Shown here in pieces: positions 1-8,965 of a DNA stretch of 24,977 nt. The DNA is from Phytophthora quininea (Eukaryota > Oomycota > Peronosporomycetes > Peronosporales > Peronosporaceae): NCBI GenBank assembly GCA_011947345.1, contig JAAVTG010000780.1:1-24977 (forward strand), read 5' to 3'. Each line of letters starts with the position of its first letter. The stretch's first letter is position 1. The notes beneath the pieces were generated by a model, which was not told the origin of the DNA, did not search any database, and was given only the letters and a program-made list of their open reading frames with translations. The position numbers were made by a program, and so were the translations under genes.

Positions 1-146
1 TGCGTCGTCAAGAGATACCCCCTCGAGCAAGAAGTGTGCAAAATTTGCGCTCTTGGAGGAGGGAACTCGCCGACTCTGGCTGTGACACGAAAGCAGGATG
101 CTGAGCCGGCTCACTTGTCTATTTGCCGCGCACCACACAAACAGCG

Positions 147-743
147 ATGACTACAGAGAACATGACTACCAGCGCGACGCCAATGCTACAGCCGTTGTTG
201 CCTGTAAGCATCGTGCCGACACGAACGTCCCGAGTCTCCGTCTGCCTCTTGTTCCTGGAGAAGATCGACCGCATCGAGATCAACCACACAACCGAGCGCG
301 ACGGCGTCGTCTACTACGTGCTGGACGTTTTCATGAAGCACAGCACATCGCACATCCCGACAATCAAGACGACCACAGCGACGCCAAATGGCGAGCCCGA
401 CTATCAACTGGAACGCCGCTTCACCGACTTTGCGGACCTGCGCTACGAAGTTTGGATGCGTGCGCAGCACCGACACCTGGACGTCACCAACCCGTGCACT
501 TGCACGTACTGCGACGCCTTCATGAACTATATCGAGCACTCGATGTCGCAGCCGCGGTCGATCGTCAAGCTGGCCACGGGGGTGAAGACCCGCAAGGTCC
601 TTCTGGCAAGGTTCTGCAAGGCGTTCATCGACATGGCAGTCGGTAGAACGACGGAGACTCGGCCGAGAGACCTCGAATGCGAAGGCTTCCAGTACATTCC
701 CCGCGTGATGGCGCGCTTCTTCCGACGAGAGCCTCACGCTTGA
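147..743 (+). CDS. PX (phox-homology) domain protein, 198 aa
   Basis: The first ATG after an in-frame stop at 102 is at 147, giving 198 residues ending at TGA. The PX domain spans about residues 28-165. A beta-strand region VVYYVLDVF (54-62) is followed by the conserved RRFTDF block at 90-95, which matches the R-R/K-F/Y-x-D-F phosphoinositide-binding signature of PX domains, and then by a helix, ADLRYEVW. PX domains bind membrane phosphoinositides, typically PI3P on endosomes, so a peripheral membrane or trafficking role is expected. Between the helix and the C-terminal part lies a cysteine cluster, CTCTYC (118-123), that is not part of the usual PX fold. No second domain, signal peptide or membrane segment is visible. 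The protein is short for a sorting nexin and is essentially a lone PX domain. The reading frame is uninterrupted. The PX call is confident; the cellular role is inferred from the family. Confidence 0.85.
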   Translation: MTTENMTTSATPMLQPLLPVSIVPTRTSRVSVCLLFLEKIDRIEINHTTERDGVVYYVLDVFMKHSTSHIPTIKTTTATPNGEPDYQLERRFTDFADLRYEVWMRAQHRHLDVTNPCTCTYCDAFMNYIEHSMSQPRSIVKLATGVKTRKVLLARFCKAFIDMAVGRTTETRPRDLECEGFQYIPRVMARFFRREPHA

Positions 744-1574
744 CTGCGGATCGGTGGTAAGTTCGGTCACGTCATCTAAGCAACAACGAATTCCTCTTGT
801 TTACGTCCACATGGACACTATCCACTACAAATGATCAAAGAAAGGTCGCTGTAATCATCGTAAGTTCGCACTTTCTCTGAAGTTCGATCAGCGAGACACT
901 TTGAAGTTCGCTGAGAAGGAGAACCGTTCGTAATTGCCAAGGAGGGCATCAGCGACTGGCTGCACAAGACGATCTTGTAGACGATCTTGGACAGGTATAT
1001 CGTACATGCGGTCGAGGCAAAGGCCGATATTGCGTCGGTCGCGATGACTGAAACGTTGGCTGGGCGTCGCGGTCTTGCCCCGTATGCGCCGACGGTTGAT
1101 TGCTCGATGCAGATCGATCCTGCTGGCGCATATCCAAGCTCCGGGTAGACAGGGCGATTTGGGGATCTCGGAGGCCGAGGCATGCCTCTAGGATCACGAT
1201 CAAGATGGACGTTGGCTACCACACCGAGGCGATGGTCAAGTACAAGTGTGTTTTGCAGAGTAAAAGCATCCCGCAGGGAAAACCCAGTACAGTTGGCAAA
1301 TATACACGCGTATTGCCCACGGTATCAGATCAACGTAGCTACGAGAGTTCCAAACGGTAAAATCTTTGAAAAAATGAATGTGGCAGCTTGCAAAACCGGC
1401 GAATGTGCCCCCCTACCCGTTTGTGCCCAGGTTGACGGTGATCAGCTGCTGGTGCGTATCAACACGGTTGCTTTGCTTAGTGGCGCGAATCAGCGCTGCA
1501 AGTTTTGCATCGAGTGCGTTCTAACTCTATCGCACAATGATAGGGTTACCATATAAGATAGGAGCGGTCCCTGA
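744..1574. other. No recognisable gene; decayed GC-rich sequence
   Basis: No open frame here resembles a known protein. The part from about 900 to 1180 has codon-like composition on the + strand (for example LDRYIVHAVEAKADIASVAM at about 988-1047) but is cut by TAG and TAA codons, so it may be a dead coding relic. The longest antisense frame (818-1222) has no recognisable motif. I see no RNA gene, terminal repeat or regulatory site. Confidence 0.4.
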
Positions 1575-2018
1575 GATCGCTTGTGCCGATTCCAAGATGT
1601 TCTCCCTCAAAGCCATGTCCCAAAGAAACCCGCGTCAAGGCGAACCAGAACACCAGCTTCCACCACACCTTCCACGCGTGCCCAACCGATGGAACTTGTG
1701 TACCCGTAGAAAGGAGAGGTTAACACGATCGAGATGGATCCAAACCGACGATGTGCCCTGCTCCGCGTGCTGGTGAAGGAGGCTCTGGGTCTACCGGGCC
1801 ACCCCATGGACATTCGCCTTATCTGACTGCGCAACGAAGACGGGTCCTGGTCGGCAGTGAACGAGGCTGAAGGCCTTCCCGGGGTGGAAGTCAACGTCGC
1901 GTCAAAAGCGTTGAACCAGTTTCCGCTGCTGGGCGATGATGGTGAGGTCCATTTTCGCGTCGAAGCGGAAACAGGTACTCTGGCAGGAAGCGAGTGCGAA
2001 GGGCTGGTTGAAGCTTGA
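1575..2018 (+). pseudogene. Unrecognised coding relic with two in-frame stops
   Basis: One + strand frame reads as a coherent protein from about 1575 to a TGA at 2016-2018, broken by TAG (1707-1709) and TGA (1824-1826). The best-preserved part starts at an ATG (1734) with MDPNRRCALLRVLVKEALGL, followed by acidic, polar sequence including RNEDGSWSAVNEAEGLPG. Third codon positions are GC-rich, as in oomycete genes. The TGA replaces what could have been CGA (arginine), a usual C-to-T decay step. I do not recognise the family. It could be the tail of a host gene or of a mobile-element polyprotein, and it ends about 30 bp before the decayed recombinase region begins. Confidence 0.4.
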
Positions 2019-2048
2019 TTCGGTTTTCGTGTGTCGTGTGGTCGCCTT

Positions 2049-2060
2049 CCCAGCTCAATC
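2049..2060. repeat. 12-bp direct repeat flanking the recombinase relic
   Basis: CCCAGCTCAATC occurs here and again at 3238-3249, bracketing the inverted repeat and the decayed tyrosine recombinase. Tyrosine-recombinase elements can be flanked by short direct repeats, so these may mark element ends. The right copy lies inside the reading frame of the recombinase tail, and a 12-mer match can arise by chance in 25 kb, so this is weak evidence. Confidence 0.2.
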
Positions 2061-2090
2061 AACGTTATGGCTGACGCAGGATCGCGCGTG

Positions 2091-2181
2091 TGGACACCAC
2101 CTCACAATAAACTGTGGTCAACCTTATCTCATGCATGGAAATAGATAAGTTAGACCACAGTTTATTGTGAGGTGGTGTCCA
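2091..2181. repeat. Near-perfect inverted repeat, 39-bp arms, 13-nt loop
   Basis: The left arm is 2091-2129 and the right arm 2143-2181. The reverse complement of the right arm matches the left at 37 of 39 positions, with mismatches at arm positions 30 and 32. The outer end reads TGGACACCACCTCACAATAA. The 13-nt spacer contains CATGCATG. Such a structure can extrude as a cruciform or fold as an RNA hairpin. It may be two terminal inverted repeats brought together, a miniature transposon, or part of the neighbouring Crypton-like element, whose N-terminal coding sequence begins just inside or after the right arm. No target-site duplication is evident outside the arms. Confidence 0.9.
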
Positions 2182-3253
2182 GTACACCCTACATTGCGAA
2201 AACTCTACATGACATTCTCACGGTACTTCGATCACAAGCATTGGCCACGGCTTCAAGACCGAAATATGCAGCTACCTGGAACCGCTGGACATCATGGTGT
2301 TCATCGCGCGGATACGACAAATGGTTGCCAGCGGAAGTTCATCAACACTCTCTCCAGCTTGTACTATATGCCGTTCACTACTGGTACTCAGCTACGACAA
2401 GGACGGACAAGCCGTTATCCGCGAAAACCGTGTTATCCGAATTAGCCATATATTATGGCATTGAGCGCGGATATGCCGTCGGCCTCCACGATGGACACAA
2501 GGTGGCCGTGCGCGGATGCAACGGTTGTCGCCACCCCCGACCAAAAGCAGCCAGTCACACTTGCCATACTCCGCAAAATTGCGCGAGATGCAATTTCACA
2601 AAGCCCGCAGCCGCGTTCTCTCTGCGGGGGTTACGAATGTGTTTTTTTACTCTGACGATCCGAGTATCTTGCAGACGGAAATCAAATCAAGCCATACATC
2701 ACCCGAACAAACGCTATCAAGTTCATTACAAGCCAAGGCGTCACGTCAACACCTCGACATAACAGCGGCGGTATCGGTTCACTTACTCTTTTGCTTCAGA
2801 CGGCAAGACGGAACAAGCTGGTGCTGGAGCCATGCGAACATTATACAGATCCACCTCTTCGTGGATTTGCCCGGTGCTAGCTGCGTGGGAACTCGTTGAG
2901 AGCTCTCGGCGTTTTGGAAGCAACGCAGCACTCTGTTCGATTGGCCCTGGAAACATTCTCGCCGCAAACACACTGGGAGACGCGCAATTAAAAGCGCAGC
3001 AACGGAAATGGGAGGAGATACGACACGGTTCGGAACCCATTCAATGAGAAGTGGTGGGGAAACACTGATGTTTGCGGTTGGTGTCGACAAGCTCACGATA
3101 AAGCTCTTCAGTCGATGAACGTCAGACGCGTTTGAAACATATACAAGAATGAACGACACGATCTCCAGAACCCTCGCACACCAAATGACAGAAGGAGCAA
3201 AGTCTCGTGTTAGCCCGGCAACGCCGGTGGGGCTTTGCCCAGCTCAATCCTGA
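2172..3253 (+). mobile_element. Crypton-like tyrosine recombinase, decayed
   Basis: The pieces of a tyrosine recombinase lie in order across three frames. About 2190-2510 encodes an N-terminal SAM-like core-binding domain (KYAATWNRWTSWC, then an IYYGIERGY helix and HDGHKVAVRG). About 2540-2640 has QPVTLAILRKIAR. At 2653-2670 a TGA replaces the first arginine of an LLRRSEYL-type box, leaving RSEYL. About 2864-2950 encodes ICPVLAAWELV. The C-terminal catalytic block has HSMRSGG (H at 3038, R at 3047), then KLFSR followed by TGA (3116-3118) in place of the conserved Trp, then DAFETYTRMN with the likely nucleophilic Tyr at 3140-3142. The HxxR, W and Y order is diagnostic of the fold, and this architecture fits the Crypton elements known from oomycetes and fungi. 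The frame closes at 3251-3253. At least two stops and several frameshifts make it inactive. DIRS-type recombinases are an alternative, but no reverse transcriptase adjoins it. Confidence 0.7.
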
Positions 3254-3585
3254 TCCGGTCAAGCTAACGATTCAACGCGATTTGACTGCCCCCAACTTGC
3301 TGTACAATCACGGAAAATGAAAACTAAACGCAAAAACGTTTAAGAGTACCTTCGTTGTTTAAATATATGGAAGTGGTGCCGCTGTAAAGACTTCAACACC
3401 AAGCACTTCCCCGTCGTCACCGACGCGCTCAAGTAGAACAAGAGGGCTGTGGTGCAGGAATCCAAATAATAGAGGTTTCTGGGGTTTCTCGTCACTTGTG
3501 CAAGGTGCAGACTAGTCATTCAGCTTGATGTCCATCGCTAGGCCAAACATAGCATATTAACACTAATATAAACCAAAGAACAGCA
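3254..3585. other. No recognisable gene between two element relics
   Basis: This AT-richer sequence contains multiple stops in all frames. No long terminal repeat, RNA gene or conserved motif is visible. A short frame near 3365-3440 (KDFNTKHFPVVTDALK) is too brief and too broken to assign. Confidence 0.3.
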
Positions 3586-3981
3586 ATGCAAATTCGAATG
3601 CAGCTAGCAGATTTACTTGTGACGAAAAGTGTTTGGTGGGGTCACGCTGTTAGCAATGTAGAGCGGGAATGTCACCAAACTGACGTTGACACTACATTTC
3701 CTAACGGTGTTATAGAAAACGAGGTATATGCGGTACAGACCGAAGGCTTCGTGCGGCCCGGAATCGAAGATCTCCTGTGCAGCTTAGAAAAGGCCTTGCT
3801 TGGCTTAAAGCAGGCACCAAGGGCGTGGCACAAGCGGCTCACCGAATTCTCGAAGAAGAAAAATGGATATGAGAAGCTTAACAGCGATGTGTGCATTTAC
3901 GTGGAGTCTCGAACACGTTCGGTCAACAGCCGTGCTAACGCAGCTGCATACCTCCCCTTCCCAGCCATTAAAAAAGGATGA
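3586..3981 (+). mobile_element. Ty1/Copia reverse-transcriptase fragment
   Basis: The frame is 131 codons, but only its central part (about 3670-3905) is recognisable. It carries TDVDTTFPNG, the degraded form of the Copia RT box DVxTAFLNG with the first catalytic Asp, then ENEVYAVQTEGFVRPG, the Copia E-E-I-Y-M-x-Q-P-E-G-F block, then LLGLKQAPRAWHKR, the highly diagnostic YGLKQAPRxW motif, and SDVCIYV, corresponding to DxCLYV. The later YVDD catalytic box, RNase H, integrase, gag and LTRs were not found nearby. This is a short dead scrap of a Pseudoviridae-type retrotransposon. The ATG at 3586 is incidental and sequence upstream of the RT block does not look homologous. Confidence 0.85.
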
Positions 3982-4529
3982 GATCGCCCTACCCACCGCC
4001 TCCTCTACATCACATTGTATTTTAATCTGTTATAATTTGATATGGTTTCATATTGGCTAACAAATCAATTTCAAAACTAAATCGATCTAGGTAGGAATAT
4101 TGCCCTCGTTGCGGTCCAGCCCACCTCCAACCTCACGTTGGTGCAGGGCCACCAAGGAGCACAAACCGCTGCTGCCTTTACTTGTTATGTTCTGGTCTAG
4201 GAGATTGCTCGTGTATGGACCCATGGTGACCAGAGCAGAGTATTTGTGCTGTGTACGCATCCTAAGCCTCCTACGGCCAATCTCAATAAATCTAGTCACT
4301 ACATCTTTTGCCTAGCTGCAGCCTTGTCTGATGAGTTGATCCTGGTAATTAAAAATGACGCTGTGTTCGGTAGCCCAAATACCATCCAACTGATTTTTCT
4401 ATCGCTTATTTGTTGTCAGTGTTCGGAAAAAGTTCGTTAACAACGAATACCACAAAGGGCGGCGAAACTGATCAAGAATGATGAAGATGTAGGAGTATCA
4501 AACCTAATCAAGTCCAGCACCGTATTCGT
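3982..4529. other. No recognisable gene
   Basis: This is AT-rich, stop-rich sequence between mobile-element scraps. Short frames on both strands have no family motif. I see no LTR end, tRNA or terminal inverted repeat. It is probably degraded transposon or spacer DNA. Confidence 0.3.
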
Positions 4530-4712
4530 TTGCAAGAACGCCACGATATTGAGAGTCATGTAGATAATTGCGGCGGTCAAAACAAAAACAATTATGTTCT
4601 TGGCTTCTTTCTCACTGCACAGATGGTGAGTGGTATTGTGGTGGTTATTCATGGTTCGGTGCGCATATCGCTTCTGCCACATACAGTCGTAGCCTCGCCA
4701 GCGAGAAAATGA
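4530..4712 (+). mobile_element. Possible transposase scrap (DNCGGQNKNN motif)
   Basis: One short frame contains HVDNCGGQNKNNYVLGFFL. The D-N-C-x-G-Q-N-K-N block followed by hydrophobic residues resembles the catalytic-Asp region of a DDE/RNase-H-like transposase family found in many eukaryotic repeats (the DUF7869 type). Directly after it the likely continuation moves to another frame (EWYCGGYSWFG). The rest of the catalytic triad was not found, so this is a weak call based on one motif. Confidence 0.3.
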
Positions 4713-5626
4713 AGGTGACTTCTGACTCCTGCAGCCACTCCACGATGCATTGGCACGAGTACTATATTCAAAATAGGCTTCGTTGCTATGCTCTTCTCGA
4801 AGCGTCTGTGCAGCGTTTACTATTGTGTGAAATCGTGCGCTTGTAATTCATCCTTTTGCGCTACAAATAAGCGGATTGTGGGAGCTGTGGGCATGCTCTC
4901 TTTAACGCGGTAGCAATCCCGTTGCGGGACAGCTTCCTACTAACTCACTGGCAATTTGGTGAATGGCGTTTGTGAAGCTGTAGGATGCCAGCCTCCCAGA
5001 ACGTTTAAAAGTCATCCGCAAATAAGTTGGAGGCACAGTATTGTTCCTGATCCTATATCTGAACTTTTTCTAGAAGTGCAATGACAAAGAATAAATAAGG
5101 AGATGAAGCCGTGGTGATGTAATACGGTCTAGCGATGTACACAAGCTGAGAAAATCAGCAAATTTGTGTGCAATCGTGTGTGTGGGTTCCAGTTCGGCGT
5201 AGATGGTGCACTCGAGATTGGTGTTCACTTGCGCCCCAGCTTCTTAGACGCACGATGGATTAATGCTGCTGGAGGATATCAGAGTACATCATCTGCTAGT
5301 CGGTCTCGGCAATGATCGCACGTCTGATTCGGCCTTCAAGGGATTTTGGCTGATCCCGCTGCGCCACAACACTTATTTCGCGATTTTCTGCCCTGATGTA
5401 CTGTTCCTCTCGTTGAAATCCACCAAACACTTCCCAATAGCTGGTGTGATTCAAATGCTAACGTAAAAGCATTAACTTGATCAATTTTCGACAGTCTTCC
5501 TACTTGGATCACCTTTAAATGCATGGTGTAAACTCGGATTGGAGGTTCCGAATTGGAGTACATGAGTCTGCAACCAAACAGCAATACAAGTATTCACTTT
5601 CCGAAAAGTAACACTAGTTTGAAAAC
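4713..5626. other. No recognisable gene
   Basis: Nothing here can be assigned. Short frames such as 5263-5466 (+) and 5336-5584 (-) lack motifs and overlap on opposite strands. Composition is mixed with stops throughout. No RNA gene, repeat pair or regulatory site was recognised. It is probably old transposon or pseudogene debris. Confidence 0.3.
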
Positions 5627-6790
5627 GTGATTGTGAGGTTTACAGCTAGCGGGCAATACAATAGAACTGCTCTCCAACTGTACGATACAGGTATGCACCC
5701 CTATACATTCCCGCACAGTGCCATTAGTGTGGCGTCGCTCCGCGCTCAAGGTCCTGCAGGCTTCGACTGTCTGCTCAGATCTGCTTGGCCTCTGGAGATG
5801 CGAAGGATATGCAGGTTCCCTTCACTGGTAGATTGGGTGAAGCAGCCTACAGAGAGGCGGTGGGTGGAGCTGGTGCTGAAGACCGACAAAGTGAGTGTAT
5901 GTGCGCGCCCCTAGCACGGCACCATTACGCCGACCAGACTGTAGAGGTCGGCGCCCTGTTATTCCTGGTTGGAGAGCCATTCGATGCTGTCTGGATAAGT
6001 GTGGAGAAAGTGGAAACTTTTGCTGCTCTGATGGCTCTGAAGCTGACGATGCCTCCTCCTGCTGCTACATTTCTTGCCGCCTGAAAGGGTCGCCGCAATC
6101 TTCAGCACAAACCACGCGTGCATTTGAAGCTGCAGCTCTCGAAGCTCGAGAGTCTCAAGCATAAGGAAATGTCCGTATGAAAACGGAACTTGCAGGGGCG
6201 ACAGACTGTAGTACAGCTGATTGGAACGCCTCAAAGCTGAGTTTTGCCAAGTGCAAGACAGAGAATGAATTATACGCGGCAAAACTACCGCGTTTACAAG
6301 CAGGGCTGGAGGAGACCTCGCAGGTTGATCAAACACAAGCTCAAGGCTTAATCTCATGCCTTGCAGACTCGAAACCAGAGAGACAACGAACGATTTAGTC
6401 ATTAACACTGCAATTGAGTGACAGCTTCCGCGCAAACACCAGCTAAAAGGCAACAAACTGAGGGGAGGAGTAAATTGGAGGACGAGACTAGAGAACTCAA
6501 AATTCCACATGACTTCCACGAACAACAGATGGCAAGACAGACAAGTTAGAAGATCCGCTCAAGCTCTACAAACGCGAAGCAGCGGTGCACGGAGAATCGA
6601 AATCTCGAGTTCCAACGAAGGAAAGCCAATCAAACCAAGGCCTCGCTGTGGAACGAGCTGGTTGCATACAAAACCAGAGGATGATAAAACGATTTGATTC
6701 TCGCCGCACCTTCGAAATGCAGAATTGGCGCCACTGTCCTGAGCACCAGATTCCTGTCGAGTGTCGCTGCTGCCACTCTTTGAACGACTA
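5627..6790 (+). pseudogene. Decayed coiled-coil protein, possibly kinesin-like
   Basis: The sequence keeps coding character on the + strand but is fragmented among frames. About 5785-5900 reads SGDAKDMQVPF followed by GRLGEAAYREAVGGA, loosely like the kinesin region VPFRDSKLTxLLQxxLGG. About 5915-5970 reads ARHHYADQTVEVGALLF, loosely like the motor-end block RHxxETxSTLxFGxRA. From about 6090 to 6700 the fragments are rich in K, E, Q, L and A (for example LQLSKLESLKHKE, then LPRLQAGLEETSQVDQTQAQ and KLEDETRELK), as in a coiled coil. A kinesin motor end followed by a stalk would fit this order, but stops and frameshifts are too many for certainty. Unlike the genes downstream, in-frame stops occur within the segments as well as frame changes, so this looks truly decayed. 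Confidence 0.3.
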
Positions 6791-7026
6791 CTAGTCACGA
6801 GTAAGTTCATATGCAACGATTGTATACCTTTGAAAGCAGCTCCGTCACATGAAACCACGGGCTTCGTCGACTGCAAGCTCAAGGTGGTGGATTGAGCTCC
6901 TTGTTAGCAAGGAATGGGTAGCAGCAAAAACGAAACAATGTACCAGACGACTTTTTGGTCACGCGCACAAAGCGGCCGTTGCGGGTCACCAGGCAACTAT
7001 TATTGACACGGGAGATAATCGACCTA

Positions 7027-7043
7027 TCATTCTCATCATTTGG
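7027..7043 (+). promoter_or_regulatory. Possible oomycete initiator-like core promoter
   Basis: TCATTCTCATCATTTGG lies just before the A1 start codon (7046) and resembles the oomycete Inr plus flanking element (TCAYTYY followed by CAWTTT). It would give an extremely short 5' leader. A second loose match, TCACTACATTATC, lies at about 8946-8958, upstream of the channel gene start at 8966. Both are motif resemblances only. Confidence 0.25.
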
Positions 7044-7045
7044 TC

Positions 7046-8751
7046 ATGTTCTCCGGTGCTCGCGTGGCGCCGCAGGCGTCGTACTCTTCGGTGTCTCTGT
7101 CTCCTCCGGCAGCCGTCGCCGTCACTACTCCGACGTTTGAAAACCCGACCGTCAACGATCTGCTAGACCTTCCGGAAGTAGTTCAGTTGCAGCACTATGC
7201 AAGTCAGCTCCGTCCGCATTTACAATGGACCGACGCCGCAGAAGTGATGGCATCCGTCGTCCGTAACTCGCTGTTTTGTGTCGTCTGTATCGGCGTCGCC
7301 ACTGCCTGCCACTACTCAGGCAACATCTTCTCACTCAAGTCGTCAATGGACCAATCTCTACCAGAATTACTCATGGCGACGTTGATTTGGGGACTGTCGT
7401 GCACTGCTCAGTTACACTAATTGCGCATGTGCCGATGTTAGTGAACCAGCGCTTTCTAACGCATCCGGGAAAGCAGTCGACGTTCTGGTTCTGCACCAAG
7501 AAGCTCCTGAAGGACATGAGTCCGTACTTTGCCATTTACCTCGCCACTCGAGTCGGTGTCGGTCTGATAGTGCAGAATACATCGTTGATGCACGCGCGTT
7601 TTCGATACAAGCTGCACTTCTATCTCGGTGCTCTGTGTAGCAACACGCTAGCTGCAGGAGTCGCCTACGTGTCACGTAAAATCTACTACGAAGAAACGTG
7701 TGAAGGTCGGAATCGAAGTCGAGCGCCCAAATCGTCTTTGACTAAGGATCCACTAGCAGAGTACGCACCGTCGGATTTCGTCAATAAACTTTACGAGCGG
7801 AAGGTTTATCTGAGCCGTGGATCGCGGAAAATCTCGTCACACGCGGATCTCGGGCGGTCAGTAAAAACTCGAAGCTTCTGGCGGACGTTTCTGACACGAA
7901 TCCCCAACACATTGTTCGTCGCCTTTGCTGGAGCATACGTGCACATTGTGTCTTGCTACAGGATTATGAACAAGAACACCAGCACGATCATGCTGTTCGC
8001 GATCGCTGGGGTTCTAATCAAGTTCGCTCTTCAGGAACTGACGAGGAAATATATCCTCAAGAAAGGGATTCGTAAACTGCATGCCATGTGCGTGCTGGTT
8101 GGAGTCCCGACAGTTCTTATTGATACCCAATCTCGTATTGTGTTAATTGGTACGCAGACCAACTCGTTTCTTGTCGTTGGAACGTTTGGTATGGCCATTG
8201 CAGAAATCTTCCTGCGAGCTGGGAAGGCGGCGCTTGTGATGTGGACGATCAACCACAAGCGCAAAGCGGTCCAGCAGAAAATGATGGAAGTTCACTTGGC
8301 CGAACAACAGTCGATCGGATCATCGCCACCGCCGCCAGAGTTGCCGACGTTGTCGTCTCTACGTCAAGAGTTTTTCCTGTGGAAACGACAAGTACTTTCC
8401 TATCATACTGCCGAACTTACTGCGGATATGTACGCTGAGTACATCGCCATTACCTGCTCCCAATCGATTATCTTTTGGTACGTCGGCCATCCACACTTCC
8501 CGGCGTTGCATCTTCCTGAAATCACAAACTTATCTCCTGGCGAGATGCAGAAGTGGAGAGTCAACCAGATATTATTGCTGGGGTTCCAGTTTGTGGTGGA
8601 GGTCTTTGTCGACTACATTTGCGTGGTGATGGAGATGGCTGCAGGTATCGACTTCGAGCGGATCAAACAACTCAGCACGTTTCTGGCCGTGTTGTTCATG
8701 ACTGTAGCCGTCGTCAACATCAGCATCTCAGCCACCGTGTATCTTAATTGA
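7046..8751 (+). CDS. Multi-span membrane protein A1 (unknown family)
   Basis: The start is the ATG at 7046, because N-terminal residues align with paralogue A2 only from there. The frame from 7046 continues to about 7395, then the homologous sequence moves by one base and runs to TGA at 8749-8751. One missing G in the run at 7389-7392 restores one frame of about 568 residues. About ten to eleven hydrophobic segments lie near residues 75-92, 107-128, 162-180, 190-208, 287-305, 311-331, 347-360, 373-398, 468-482, 508-531 and 542-566. A basic, Ser-rich loop (about 215-280) and a Pro-rich loop (about 420-440) separate the blocks. The most conserved patches shared with A2 are CSQSIIFWYVGH, GFQFVVEVFVDY and VVMEMAAGI. 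I know no family with these motifs. It lies immediately upstream of a polycystin-like channel. Transporter, receptor or channel-accessory roles are all possible. Confidence 0.75.
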
Positions 8752-8965
8752 CAAGTGTATCATACTCGTTTAAAAGATGTTACGTGAGGTCAGCTAGTAC
8801 ATCCAAATTCGCGGCAAAAGAACATTTTTCTTGGGGCAAGCTAATGTGACCCAGAACCGACCATCCACTGTAACTAAATGAGGCCTGCGGTCTGTACACG
8901 TGTGTGCGTTCAGGATCTCTCAGTTTTGAATTTGCCTACCAAGCCTCACTACATTATCGTCAACT

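Noticed and set aside
98..646. 182-codon ATG frame overlapping the PX gene
   Set aside because: It lies in another frame of the PX gene, is Arg/His/Pro-rich with no motif, and conflicts with the clear PX domain from 147.
186..770. 194-codon antisense frame over the PX gene
   Set aside because: It is a mirror of GC-rich coding sequence with no domain, and the sense strand has a recognisable product.
5959..6525. 188-codon antisense frame rich in Leu and Phe
   Set aside because: Antisense of Lys/Glu/Gln-rich coiled-coil codons gives hydrophobic strings; it has no membrane-protein pattern or family motif.
7276..8751. A1 as a 491-residue protein starting near 7276
   Set aside because: That start is not ATG, and the first 40 residues do not match A2. 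The true N terminus, which does match A2, is in the other frame from 7046.
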